Positions 1 through 8,133 of a DNA stretch of 64,000 nt are shown here, one piece after another. How positions within the stretch are numbered: the stretch's first letter is position 1; the number at the start of each line of letters is the position of its first letter. Made by a program: the position numbers and the translations under genes. The notes under the pieces were generated by a model, which saw only the letters and a list, made by a program, of their open reading frames with translations, was not told the DNA's origin and searched no databases. The DNA lies in the NCBI GenBank assembly GCA_965223245.1, contig CBDCVY010000013.1, positions 2,480,001 through 2,544,000 of the forward strand, read 5' to 3'. This DNA comes from CBDCVY01 sp965223245 (GTDB lineage Bacteria; Nitrospinota; Nitrospinia; Nitrospinales; Nitrospinaceae).

Positions 1-2
1 AA

Positions 3-653
3 ATGAGAGTCTTAAAAAGAGTGATGCAATTAGCTCAAGCCAATTGGAAACTACCCGGGATTAAGACCGTAGAGCCTCCCAAGACCATGAAAGCTCCGCT
101 GACCTGGGAACAAATCAACGAAGTGGGCAGCCACGTGACTCCATCGAAAAAACCCTTTGGGAAAATTTACCTGTGGTGTTATTGGGTTCAAGTGTATACC
201 GGACTAGATACGGGTGATGTGCTTAAATTAGCACCTAAACATATTGACCGAAAAAGCGGATGGCTTTTAATCACCCGAGGGAAAACTAAGAGAAGTTTTC
301 GTTTTCCCATTTGTTCCGCATTGGATAAAGTATTAGACTGGATTCCCTGGCCGTTGGATCCGATGCAGCCTTTAGCGCAGGAACTTCGAGCCGGACAGGT
401 CAACAAAGCTATATCCCGCGCATTTTCAGCCTGCAATCTGAAAGGTTATGGATCCAAAGATTTACGCCGGTTTTTAGCCTCGCAGTTGCTGGACAGTGGG
501 TTTAAAATGGATTGGATTGGAAAAGCTCTGGGTCATGCTCCGGGATCAAAAATGACTCAACTGTATCCATCTATTTATGACAACCGTTTTAAAGATGCGT
601 TCCAAAAAGTCTTCAACGATCATTGGCCCGCCGTGGGAAACATGGGGGAATGA
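3..653 (+). CDS. Tyrosine recombinase/integrase, C-terminal catalytic part (5' cut by window edge)
   Basis: The gene probably begins before the window, since only about 215 residues of the catalytic domain are present. Box I reads YTGLDTGDVLKL, where active integrases have TGLR, so the first catalytic Arg appears to be Asp. Box II reads SKDLRRFLAS: the Arg is kept but the usual leading His is Lys. The C-terminal box ALGHAP...LYPSI keeps the His and the nucleophilic Tyr. The family cuts and rejoins DNA for site-specific integration. The altered residues suggest a divergent or inactive enzyme. It is the only recombinase seen, and it lies 3.6 kb from a segment flanked by long direct repeats. Confidence 0.8.
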   Translation: MRVLKRVMQLAQANWKLPGIKTVEPPKTMKAPLTWEQINEVGSHVTPSKKPFGKIYLWCYWVQVYTGLDTGDVLKLAPKHIDRKSGWLLITRGKTKRSFRFPICSALDKVLDWIPWPLDPMQPLAQELRAGQVNKAISRAFSACNLKGYGSKDLRRFLASQLLDSGFKMDWIGKALGHAPGSKMTQLYPSIYDNRFKDAFQKVFNDHWPAVGNMGE

Positions 654-1340
654 GGTTATCAAAATGAAAATAAACCAAACAACCATAAAGAGTTTTAAAT
701 CAAAACTTGCGCCTTTCGGGCCGATTTATTAAGAAAACCCTATTACAGATTTTTTACACACTGAAATAAAATGAAGGGAATGGTTTCTCGAGTTGAAAGG
801 TAGAACTCTCTAACCGCTGTATTCCAAATGCGACTTCCTTCGACCTGGCCGGTCCAAAAGAGCTCGGCCTTATTAATAGCACCGGTGGACTCTCTCACCC
901 TGTCACCCGAATTCAACGCCTTCCTTTTTAGGTAAGGATGGTTTTTTACAATGCAAACATTGTTATTAAAGAATCCCTAAACCAAATATTCGAAAAATTT
1001 AAAAATTAGAAGTCCCATTGTTAAAAATAAAAATCTAACTCAAACCACTTTTAGGTTAACTTAAAAATTTTCACCCTCTATTAAAAGTCTTAATCAAATA
1101 CTCATAACATTATAGGAGTGCATAACTTTTTAAGATAACCCTGCCTAAATTAGTCTGGAATTACAAAAATTCGGTCACAGAGTTTAATTCCCTAAACCCA
1201 ATCTAAATTTTTCCAATTTCAATCTCTCGATATTCCCCAAAAAAGTGAAGAACCACCCTTAAAGTTCTGATATATTTTGCTTTATAGATTCAGAAAAAAT
1301 CCTACTGGGGGAGGAAAAGAGACCAAGCAAGGGGGGGAAC
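654..1340. other. Intergenic stretch with no supported gene
   Basis: This AT-rich region of almost 700 bases lies downstream of the recombinase. No open frame with a ribosome-binding site, no tRNA cloverleaf and no clear inverted repeat was found. It may be remnant DNA next to an old integration site, which is inference only. Confidence 0.5.
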
Positions 1341-1412
1341 ATGTCTCTAGATAAATGGTTATTCGTTGTTTTTGTGATTATGCTTTCTATCGGATGGTTT
1401 AGGCTCATTTGA
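1341..1412 (+). CDS. Possible 23-residue single-span membrane peptide
   Basis: A short frame starts MSLDKWLFVVFVIMLSIGWF and is preceded by a long purine run (GGGGGGGAAC) that could act as a ribosome-binding site. It encodes one hydrophobic helix with a charged N-terminus, typical of bacterial small membrane proteins. It is too short for family assignment. A chance frame is a real possibility. No partner gene is evident, and the next gene begins 100 bases downstream. Confidence 0.3.
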   Translation: MSLDKWLFVVFVIMLSIGWFRLI

Positions 1413-1512
1413 TTTGTTGAACGACTCAAAAGTCATTCCAAATTCTTTTCTCATACTTTTCTAATAGAGCTTTTATACAAGATAGTAAAACCACTGACTC
1501 GAGGGTAGACTC

Positions 1513-1713
1513 ATGGGAGACGAACTTGAAAGAGATTGGTTTTGGTCGGACGATGCGATCAACTATATAGAAGAATTTGAAACGACCTTTTATAAACTCG
1601 CCAGGAAACAAGCGATTCAATTAGTCATTCATAAAAATAAAGAAGTCATCACTAAAGAAGATGTTCAGAGCTTTGTTAAAATTGTTCTAAATGACATGAA
1701 TAAGATCGTTTAA
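1513..1713 (+). CDS. Small PCP_red-like domain protein (66 aa)
   Basis: A short acidic/helical protein, start ATG at MGDELERDWFWSDDAINYIE. A W-x(2)-A-x(3)-I-E core, then a helix rich in Ala/Arg (KLARKQAIQLVI) and a final ITKEDVQ segment, resembles the small C-terminal domain of protochlorophyllide-reductase subunits (PF08369, PCP_red). That domain occurs alone in many non-phototrophic bacteria with unknown function. The similarity is judged by eye. There is no signal peptide and no metal-binding Cys. It stands alone, with no operon partner within 300 bases. Confidence 0.55.
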   Translation: MGDELERDWFWSDDAINYIEEFETTFYKLARKQAIQLVIHKNKEVITKEDVQSFVKIVLNDMNKIV

Positions 1714-2131
1714 TTGTATCCATAAAATTTCATTCTATAACTCACCTGAGCCTGTTAAACCCTTTCCTTCCTACAAACGGCATTGCAGTCATTGAATTTC
1801 AAGTTATTCCTTTCCTAAAGTACCACTTTATTATTGCAGCTTTTGAGGATCGCATATCCCAAAAATAACACCAAATAATGCACGATACTCAAGTGCTCCC
1901 ATTCATACAAGCTTAATAGAATCAGCTAGTTAGGATTCTGCATCTAATGCATTTCGGTTCGCTTTACTTAACAACCCACCTTAAACAGGCTAATATAACT
2001 GCGTCAAATGGGTCTACACCTCTTTTTCTCCTGTAATTAAAGGACTTGCCAACCGACTCAATTAAGAGTAAGGTTTTGTGATTAAAAGACAGTTTAGGTT
2101 TTTTAGGGATGAACTTTTTTTGGGGGGGACC

Positions 2132-2854
2132 ATGATTAAGTTTTATCTCATCGTAACCAAAGTAATTTTAATTCCTACAGTACTGTTTTTATTCGTAGGG
2201 TTTTTAGCGTTATCGCGCACCAGTTTTGATTTTCAAAATATAGTCTCGCTGGGAGACCAGGCTCCGGTGTTGGACGCCACTCCGTCTTTGCCTGCGCAGT
2301 TTTGCCCTTCCGGGGAAACCATGATTAAGTTAGATGATACCAGCCACATCTCCTGTATGCCGGTAAAGTTTCCTTATAACTGTTCTCAAATAAGAGCCGG
2401 CTCCAACTTGAGCGGCTGTGACTTGCAGAGGAAAGACTTACAATATAAAAATTTATCTGAAACGGTTCTGGAGGATGCCTTGTTGATAGACACCAACCTG
2501 GACAACGCCAACTTGACTCGAGCCATTTTATCCAATACCAATTTGAGCAACACCCGGTTGGCCGGCGCGAATCTTTCCGGGGCCGACTTGAAAAACACTA
2601 GTTTTGATGGGAATCTAACATTAATTCGCACCAACTTCTCGAAAGCGAATTTAAAGTTTGCCGATTTATCCGGCACCAACCTTTCTAATGCGATTTTGCT
2701 GGGAGCGAATCTCACAGATGCCAATTTACTCAATGCGGATCTGACTGGGGCGGATGTTTTAGGTGTAACCTGGGGCAATACGATATGTCCTAATGGAACC
2801 AATTCGAATGCACACCCTACCGGCGACTGCATCGGCCAAGGCGGCGGGTTATAA
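2132..2854 (+). CDS. Membrane-anchored pentapeptide-repeat protein
   Basis: About 240 aa from the ATG at 2132, chosen because TGGGGGGGACC sits directly before it. A GTG at 2078 would add 18 residues but lacks a clear binding site. Residues 1-30 form one membrane helix or uncleaved signal (KFYLIVTKVILIPTVLFLFV). From about residue 95 to 220 runs an A(D/N)LXX pentapeptide array (ADLSGTNLSNAILLGANLTD), which folds as a right-handed quadrilateral beta-helix. A Cys-containing tail (CPNGTNSN...GDC) follows. Such repeats are known from DNA-gyrase protectors and many uncharacterised envelope proteins; the membrane anchor favours an envelope role here. Confidence 0.85.
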   Translation: MIKFYLIVTKVILIPTVLFLFVGFLALSRTSFDFQNIVSLGDQAPVLDATPSLPAQFCPSGETMIKLDDTSHISCMPVKFPYNCSQIRAGSNLSGCDLQRKDLQYKNLSETVLEDALLIDTNLDNANLTRAILSNTNLSNTRLAGANLSGADLKNTSFDGNLTLIRTNFSKANLKFADLSGTNLSNAILLGANLTDANLLNADLTGADVLGVTWGNTICPNGTNSNAHPTGDCIGQGGGL

Positions 2855-2970
2855 AAACTTAAATTCACCGAGAGCCTTAACCGATACAATGCCGAGTTCC
2901 ATCCGCAAAATTGCTTTGAGGATGACCTGCCACACACAGGGAACCGATTAAACAAAGCATAGGTCCTCCA

Positions 2971-3117
2971 TCACGCTGAGAAGTAAGCCCAGGTTATAAA
3001 GCCGAGCGCAATGGCGATGGCAGTGATAAACCCCGTGTGAATAAAAATGGTCAACCATCGGGGCTCATTGTTGTAACTCAAGTATTTGAAGATTCCTTTT
3101 TTGTTTGTTGTTTTCAT
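2971..3117 (-). CDS. Small single-span membrane protein (48 aa)
   Basis: The start at 3117 is set by a strong AAGGAGGTCAATT site directly upstream; the longer open frame lacks one. The protein begins MKTTNKKGIFKYLSYNNEPR and ends in one hydrophobic helix (FITAIAIALGFITWAYF). The basic N-terminus would stay in the cytoplasm. No family is recognised. It lies convergent to the pentapeptide gene and divergent from the LysR regulator, with about 460 bases of AT-rich DNA in between. Confidence 0.6.
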   Translation of the reverse strand: MKTTNKKGIFKYLSYNNEPRWLTIFIHTGFITAIAIALGFITWAYFSA

Positions 3118-3576
3118 AATTGACCTCCTTCCCCGCGGGGATTGAGAGTGTGTTAACCCAAAATGCTCATTGATTTTTAAAAATAACCTAACGGTTAGGC
3201 CAGTCGCCAATCCGGAAACTCCAGGGAAATTCCGGAAACCCCTCTTACTAAATTACCCGCCACCGTTGCGGCAATTTATTCGGCTTCCATTCTGGCTCCC
3301 AATGCCAGAATAAATCTTGAATCCAATGGAATGGCGAAATTAAAACCGCCAGACTGGCCCACCCGCTGCTTTTCGATTTTTTAATTTTTGTAATCATTTT
3401 TTTTACTTAAACCCAAAATTCTTCAATATGAAACTGTGGTATTTGGAAGAGAACCCCAATTTTCAACTTCCCCTTCCACTTATTTCTCTTTCTGTTAGTT
3501 TAGAAGTCAAATAAATTATTAAGTTGCTTAAATCTTTTTATGATACAATTTGATTTAATTAAAGGATGAAGCGCCT

Positions 3577-4497
3577 ATGATTTGGTTGAATTATCAACAT
3601 TTACGGTATTTTCAAGTGGTCGCGCAGGAGGGAAGTATCGTCCGCGCCTCCGAAAAGTTAAACCTGGGGCAGCCTGCCATCAGCATTCAGCTTAAGGAAT
3701 TGGAAAGCCAACTGGGCCATACCCTCTTTGAACGCCGGAACCGAAAATTAATTCTGACTCAGGCGGGCAAAGTGACTTTGGAATACGCCAACCTCATTTT
3801 TAATTTGGGCGATGAACTGAAGGAAGTCTTACAGGACGGATCGTTCAAAAAGAAAGTGCACCTGGAAGTCGGAGTGTTGGACAGCATTCCCAAAACCATC
3901 ATCCAGCACTTGACCGATGCCGCCCGGGAATGGGGCCCATGTACCGTAACCGTTTTGGAAGGACCCGGCGATTTTCTTTTCCGGGAACTATTAGCGCATC
4001 GAATCGATCTCGCCATTACCGATTATCAACCCGACATTGGCGATGCCAAACGATTTAATATTCGATCCTTAGGAAAACATACCCTGACAGTATTCGGAGC
4101 GCGTAAGTTCAAAAACCTCACGAAAAAATTTCCGGAATCGCTGCAGGGACAACCTTTTCTGTTGCCGACACTTCACAGCAAACGCCGGCACGACCTGGAT
4201 CATTATTTTCAAACACGCAAATTGAGTGTGGAAGTAGTGATGGAAACCCAGGATATCAGTGTTCAAAAGTTGATGGGAATTTCCGGAATGGGTTTGATCG
4301 CCGTTCCCGATTACGCCGGTCAGGCTTTAGTGAAAGATAAAAAACTGTATCCCATAGGAGCGATGGAAAACGTTCACGAAGAAACCTTTCTCGTGTCCTC
4401 CCCGCGGACGATCACCAACCCCGTCGCCGATTACCTGATGGAAGAGTTCGACCTGCTGTTCCACCAGGCCACCAAACCCGAATCTTCAGAACTTTAA
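3577..4497 (+). CDS. nhaR: LysR-family transcriptional regulator, NhaR-like
   Basis: 306 aa. The N-terminal winged helix-turn-helix is LNYQHLRYFQVVAQEGSIVR followed by ASEKLNLGQPAISIQLKELE, closely matching the NhaR subgroup (LNYxHLRYFxxVAxEGSI; NLGxEL near residue 85). The C-terminal two-lobed effector domain runs from about residue 90 to 300. NhaR proteins activate Na+/H+ antiporter and stress genes in E. coli; the target here is unknown, as no antiporter lies nearby. The last 211 bases are repeated exactly at 12553-12763, so this gene end was copied or used as an integration target. A minus-strand terminator and decayed FG-GAP sequence follow immediately. Confidence 0.85.
   Translation: MIWLNYQHLRYFQVVAQEGSIVRASEKLNLGQPAISIQLKELESQLGHTLFERRNRKLILTQAGKVTLEYANLIFNLGDELKEVLQDGSFKKKVHLEVGVLDSIPKTIIQHLTDAAREWGPCTVTVLEGPGDFLFRELLAHRIDLAITDYQPDIGDAKRFNIRSLGKHTLTVFGARKFKNLTKKFPESLQGQPFLLPTLHSKRRHDLDHYFQTRKLSVEVVMETQDISVQKLMGISGMGLIAVPDYAGQALVKDKKLYPIGAMENVHEETFLVSSPRTITNPVADYLMEEFDLLFHQATKPESSEL
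4283..4493 (+). repeat. 211-bp direct repeat, left copy (LysR 3' end)
   Basis: Compared base by base with 12553-12763, this segment is identical over 211 positions. It ends one base before the LysR stop codon, and flanking bases differ on both sides. The pair brackets about 8.27 kb, like duplicated attachment sites or the footprint of a recombination event. Confidence 0.95.
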
Positions 4498-4501
4498 TGA
4501 T

Positions 4502-4532
4502 AAAAAAAATTAGAACCCATCAAAATGGGTTC
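4502..4532 (-). terminator. Rho-independent terminator for the minus-strand operon
   Basis: Perfect 8-bp stem GAACCCAT/ATGGGTTC (4513-4520 with 4525-4532) and a 4-base loop. Read on the minus strand it is followed by TAATTTTTTTT. It would end the transcript of the TAVR-repeat genes. The stem derives from a decayed FG-GAP coding sequence. Confidence 0.7.
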
Positions 4533-4627
4533 CTATATTCACCGGATTAATAATTCAATTGGTCCCTGTATTTACCGGGTTAACTATTCTTTCCCCAAAG
4601 GTTCCATCATCATTGCTCACCAAATAC
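4517..4627 (-). pseudogene. Remnant of the 3' end of an FG-GAP repeat gene
   Basis: Minus-strand translation gives LVSNDDGTFGERIVNPVNTG, then TN and a stop. This matches the last residues of the trypsin/FG-GAP protein at 10311 (SNGDGTFGERIVNPANTGTN-stop). After the stop the same frame continues as IINPVNIGTHFDG, again repeat-like. It is a duplicated, decayed fragment without the rest of the gene, lying directly downstream of the LysR regulator. Confidence 0.75.
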
Positions 4628-4734
4628 TAAGGTATTTTTTGTTGTCGTTGATCCTGAATGTCTTTAAAAAATAAATTATTTAATAAAAACCCTAACAGAA
4701 ATATCTTCAGGTTTAAGCGTTTTCACAAAACATT

Positions 4735-5985
4735 TTAAGGATCTACCTCCAGCCCCCAAACGGTCACCTTTAGTTCTCCATTTTTTCCTCTTAAAGCTAC
4801 AACAAAACGCGACTGTCTACCCAATCGCTTGATCTGAGTGATATCGATATCTGTATAATCACCACTAAAATTTGTTTCTGTAACTTTGATAAACTCATTA
4901 TCTTTTGAAGTATGATCCCAAACAATCAGCTTTAATAGAGGATTTCCTCTCCTTGAAGGAAGTGCTCGACACCAGCTTCCAAACGATAGATGGGCTGTAA
5001 TTAAACGGTCCGGACCATTAAAATTTTCCAGCAAATAAGTATCGACTTTCTTTGCTATTCCGCTCGGGGAAGCGAGTTGTTTCTCGCGCGTCCGAATAAA
5101 ATTTCCATTTAAAGCAAAATCTTCAATCTCCCATCCTATTAATTTACCAAGCCCATGAGGAATAATTAACCTTCCGCCTAAGCAACTCAGTCCTGTTCTT
5201 ACCGCATTCTCCTCTGTTCCTATTGAAAAAGTAAACCACTCACCCCCGACTAAACCAGTGCCACCGCCAATTTCTACATCTCGAATAGGACCTCCAGTAC
5301 CAAAGCCTTTTTGCTGCAAAGTAACAAAGTTTTCTGAGTGGAGAAAGTGCATTAAGCGTAATTTTCCTTCAGAGTTTCTCAAAGCCACTGCATTGGAAGA
5401 AATTCCGAACATCGACACTTTACTTGCTTTATCAAAAGTTTCGCTGGCTTTCTGGATTACTGAGTCACCTTCTAATTCATAATGAATCATCATCAATCTT
5501 TCATCAAAATCCCGAACCGCAATGGCAATTCCTTTAAACTGGCTTGATATGGCATCTACAGCCATTACTTTTGGACCTATTGCCGTCCCAAGCCGCTGGA
5601 TTGAGCGTCCATCTTCGCTAGCTTCCCAAGCAATTACACGTAGGTTGTCTTCGCTATCACGTACGGCAGTTACAAAACGTTTTGTAGCATTAAAATGATG
5701 TATTGCCAAATCTTTGATAATTCCGGCAATTTTGACTGCTCTTGGTTCTGTTTCATCGTTCGCCCAAACGAACAATTGAAGTTTGCTTTGTTCATTTCTT
5801 ACAGCGGTTACATATAATCCGGACCTATGATTGGCAAGCCCTTCGACTACAACTTTTTGAATTTTCCCTCTTTTTACTTCCATAAGCTTTCTAAGAGAAT
5901 CTGCTTTAGATATGACAGGAAGAAAAATTAAAAAATAGATTAAAAAGATACCAATCAGATTTTTCCTTTTTAGGAACAGATACAT
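4735..5985 (-). CDS. Secreted TAVR/LKLIxW-repeat protein
   Basis: 416 aa with an N-terminal hydrophobic signal (FLIYFLIFLPVISKADS). The body is built from about six or seven ~50-residue units ending in a motif such as VTAVRNEQSKLQLFVWA, VTAVRDSEDNLRVIAWE or VVALRGKNGELKVTVWG. The regular beta-rich pattern suggests a beta-propeller, which is inference. The same repeat forms the C-terminal half of the next gene upstream, whose stop lies 20 bases before this start, so the two are one transcription unit ending at the terminator near 4515. No catalytic motif was found; the repeats may bind glycans or proteins outside the cell. Confidence 0.7.
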   Translation of the reverse strand: MYLFLKRKNLIGIFLIYFLIFLPVISKADSLRKLMEVKRGKIQKVVVEGLANHRSGLYVTAVRNEQSKLQLFVWANDETEPRAVKIAGIIKDLAIHHFNATKRFVTAVRDSEDNLRVIAWEASEDGRSIQRLGTAIGPKVMAVDAISSQFKGIAIAVRDFDERLMMIHYELEGDSVIQKASETFDKASKVSMFGISSNAVALRNSEGKLRLMHFLHSENFVTLQQKGFGTGGPIRDVEIGGGTGLVGGEWFTFSIGTEENAVRTGLSCLGGRLIIPHGLGKLIGWEIEDFALNGNFIRTREKQLASPSGIAKKVDTYLLENFNGPDRLITAHLSFGSWCRALPSRRGNPLLKLIVWDHTSKDNEFIKVTETNFSGDYTDIDITQIKRLGRQSRFVVALRGKNGELKVTVWGLEVDP

Positions 5986-6005
5986 TTTGAACTTTCTCCA
6001 TTGTC

Positions 6006-7946
6006 TTATGGCTTAAGGTTCACTTTCCAATTGATTACTTTTAAATTTCCCTCAGCGTTTCTTAAGGCAGTAAACAAATAGTCGCCTTCCGGATTACTTG
6101 GGTTTGATCCAATAAACCACTTTTTAGAGGCTATTTTTTCTGCTTTTCCTGCAACAATTTGTCCATTTCGCCATAATTTTCCATCCTCCAATATATCCCA
6201 AGCAATCAATCTCAATTTACCGTTACTATCACTAATTGCCGTAATAAAGCTATTTTTTGAATGAAAAGATTTATCTAATGTAACCTCGCGCACAGTACCC
6301 ACACGAATAGAACTCTTCCTGGTAAATTCCCCATTAGAAGAAAGTTTCCATGACGTAATATTCAGACGATCATCCGTCAATTGACTGGCTGTTATAATAA
6401 AGTCATCCGTATGAATAATTGAAACCTTTTTGACTTCTTCACCCAAGATATCCCCTGCTCTTGTAACAACTTTTCCATCGCTGGAAATCCGCCAGGCAAT
6501 GAGTTTTAACTTTCCTTGAGTACGTACAGCCGTAACCACCCCATTAAACCCAGTGGGTTTTGTTATCACTACATCATTGGTAGATCCACCTTTTTTAGAA
6601 CCCAGCTTATTAACAGATGCCGTTCCCTGAGAATTTTTTGTATCCCAAACAATTATTTTAAATTTATTATCAAACGTTTGAACCGCAGTGACAAACTGAC
6701 TTTTCCCTATGGAATAGGGAGTCACAGCTACCTTTTTGATTCTCCCTGCGGTAAATTCTGCTTTTCTGGATATAGGTCCTACTGAACCCACTCCCCACGA
6801 AATTAACTTTAAATTATTATTTTGGAGTTTCACTGCTGTAACCACTTCATTACTTTTGGTTTTAATTATTTCAACGGATTTTATTGAACCTGCAAGCTTC
6901 CTGTGCTCTTTAATCATTCGAATTGGGAAAAAATTAATATTACAAGCAATTAACTCAAGCTTACCCTCTTGGTTTTTTACTGCCAACACCATCCTGTTTT
7001 GAGACATAGATTCTATGGCAACGTCCCCTATTTTTCTTCCGGAAGTACTACCCTTTAACAAAAAAGGTGAAGGCCAAATTGCATTTTTAATAGTATCCTC
7101 TGCTATCACACTATTCTTTAAAGGTGTCCATCTAGAGGCTAACGGTTTAGTTGGATCGTTTAATCGTTGCACATAAGTGGAATTAAACTTGGCAGGAATC
7201 GTATTCCATTTATCAAAACGGATGGGTTTACCTTCTGTAAAACTGTCATCCTTTATTTCTCGTAAATCAAAATGCAAATGAGGCCCGCCGGATTTTCCAG
7301 AGTTTCCAACCAACCCTAAAAATTGCCCGGCTTCTACTCTTGGGCGTTCCGCTGGAGGAATATCGGCCTGGGCTTTGTGAGAATGATTATCTTCTTGATC
7401 TTTACTGGGAATGCCCTGGCTAGTGCAATGAGGACAATCCAAGAATTGTTTGGAATGAGGACAGATCCCTTCGGGAATTGATCCTGCTTTAAGATGAGCA
7501 TAAAGCATTACTCGACCATCTCCAATATCAATAAAAAGTTGATTTCCTCCTCCCAATCTTCCTTTACCAGGAGGAAAAACCAAGTCAATCTTAGCCGTTG
7601 GATCATCAGGAAGGTTTCTCCAACACCTCATCACCTTTCCGCTAGCTGCAGCAAAAACAGGTTTACCCCAAATAATAAAATCTTCATTAGGATGATCGTC
7701 TTTACTTGGAACACCTGGCCTTAGTTTAGTCCAACGACCTTTGTTTTGGTCAAAACGGGCACCTACCATATCTAATGCATTTCGCTGTCTTCCCTCCCCA
7801 TGGCTACGGGGATTACTAAGCCACCAAACTTCACCTGCATTTAAATCTTTTACTTCTGCTGGGAAACGATAACTTTGACTATATGCAATATTTGAGAATA
7901 AAAATGATATTAAGATCGACATTAAAATTAATGTGACATTTTTCAT
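6006..7946 (-). CDS. Secreted M23-family peptidase with seven TAVR repeats
   Basis: 646 aa, signal peptide at residues 1-23 (ending SNIAYSQS). The LytM/M23 domain (about 40-270) has HGEGRQRNALDMV (first zinc ligands), GKPVFAAASGKVM, a YAHLKAG strand and the final HLHFDL ligand motif. The family cuts peptide cross-links in peptidoglycan. Residues 300-646 hold seven ~50-residue repeats ending in forms like VTAVKLQNNNLKLISWG and ITAISDSNGKLRLIAWD; seven units would close a seven-bladed propeller (inference). An insert around CPHSKQFLDCPHC has four Cys and may bind metal. It leads a two-gene unit with the TAVR protein downstream. Confidence 0.8.
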   Translation of the reverse strand: MKNVTLILMSILISFLFSNIAYSQSYRFPAEVKDLNAGEVWWLSNPRSHGEGRQRNALDMVGARFDQNKGRWTKLRPGVPSKDDHPNEDFIIWGKPVFAAASGKVMRCWRNLPDDPTAKIDLVFPPGKGRLGGGNQLFIDIGDGRVMLYAHLKAGSIPEGICPHSKQFLDCPHCTSQGIPSKDQEDNHSHKAQADIPPAERPRVEAGQFLGLVGNSGKSGGPHLHFDLREIKDDSFTEGKPIRFDKWNTIPAKFNSTYVQRLNDPTKPLASRWTPLKNSVIAEDTIKNAIWPSPFLLKGSTSGRKIGDVAIESMSQNRMVLAVKNQEGKLELIACNINFFPIRMIKEHRKLAGSIKSVEIIKTKSNEVVTAVKLQNNNLKLISWGVGSVGPISRKAEFTAGRIKKVAVTPYSIGKSQFVTAVQTFDNKFKIIVWDTKNSQGTASVNKLGSKKGGSTNDVVITKPTGFNGVVTAVRTQGKLKLIAWRISSDGKVVTRAGDILGEEVKKVSIIHTDDFIITASQLTDDRLNITSWKLSSNGEFTRKSSIRVGTVREVTLDKSFHSKNSFITAISDSNGKLRLIAWDILEDGKLWRNGQIVAGKAEKIASKKWFIGSNPSNPEGDYLFTALRNAEGNLKVINWKVNLKP

Positions 7947-8133
7947 GATTCCCTCCCCTTTAAAATTCGATCACAACGAACACATTATTAAATACAACTA
8001 ATTTAAATTCTGACAATCACTCTCATTAAATTAATTTTCGCAAATAAACTTTCTTGTAGAAGGTTAAATCGTTGGTGCTTGTAGAGGCTATTAGATTTTG
8101 GGACATGGGCTAAAGCCTCATTCCACTTTTTAA

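Noticed and set aside
654..1340. tRNA gene as integration site near the recombinase
   Set aside because: No T-loop or acceptor-stem pairing could be found on either strand.
2386..2955. Long minus-strand frame opposite the pentapeptide gene
   Set aside because: It mirrors the repetitive pentapeptide codons, has no ribosome site and a composition typical of an antisense shadow.
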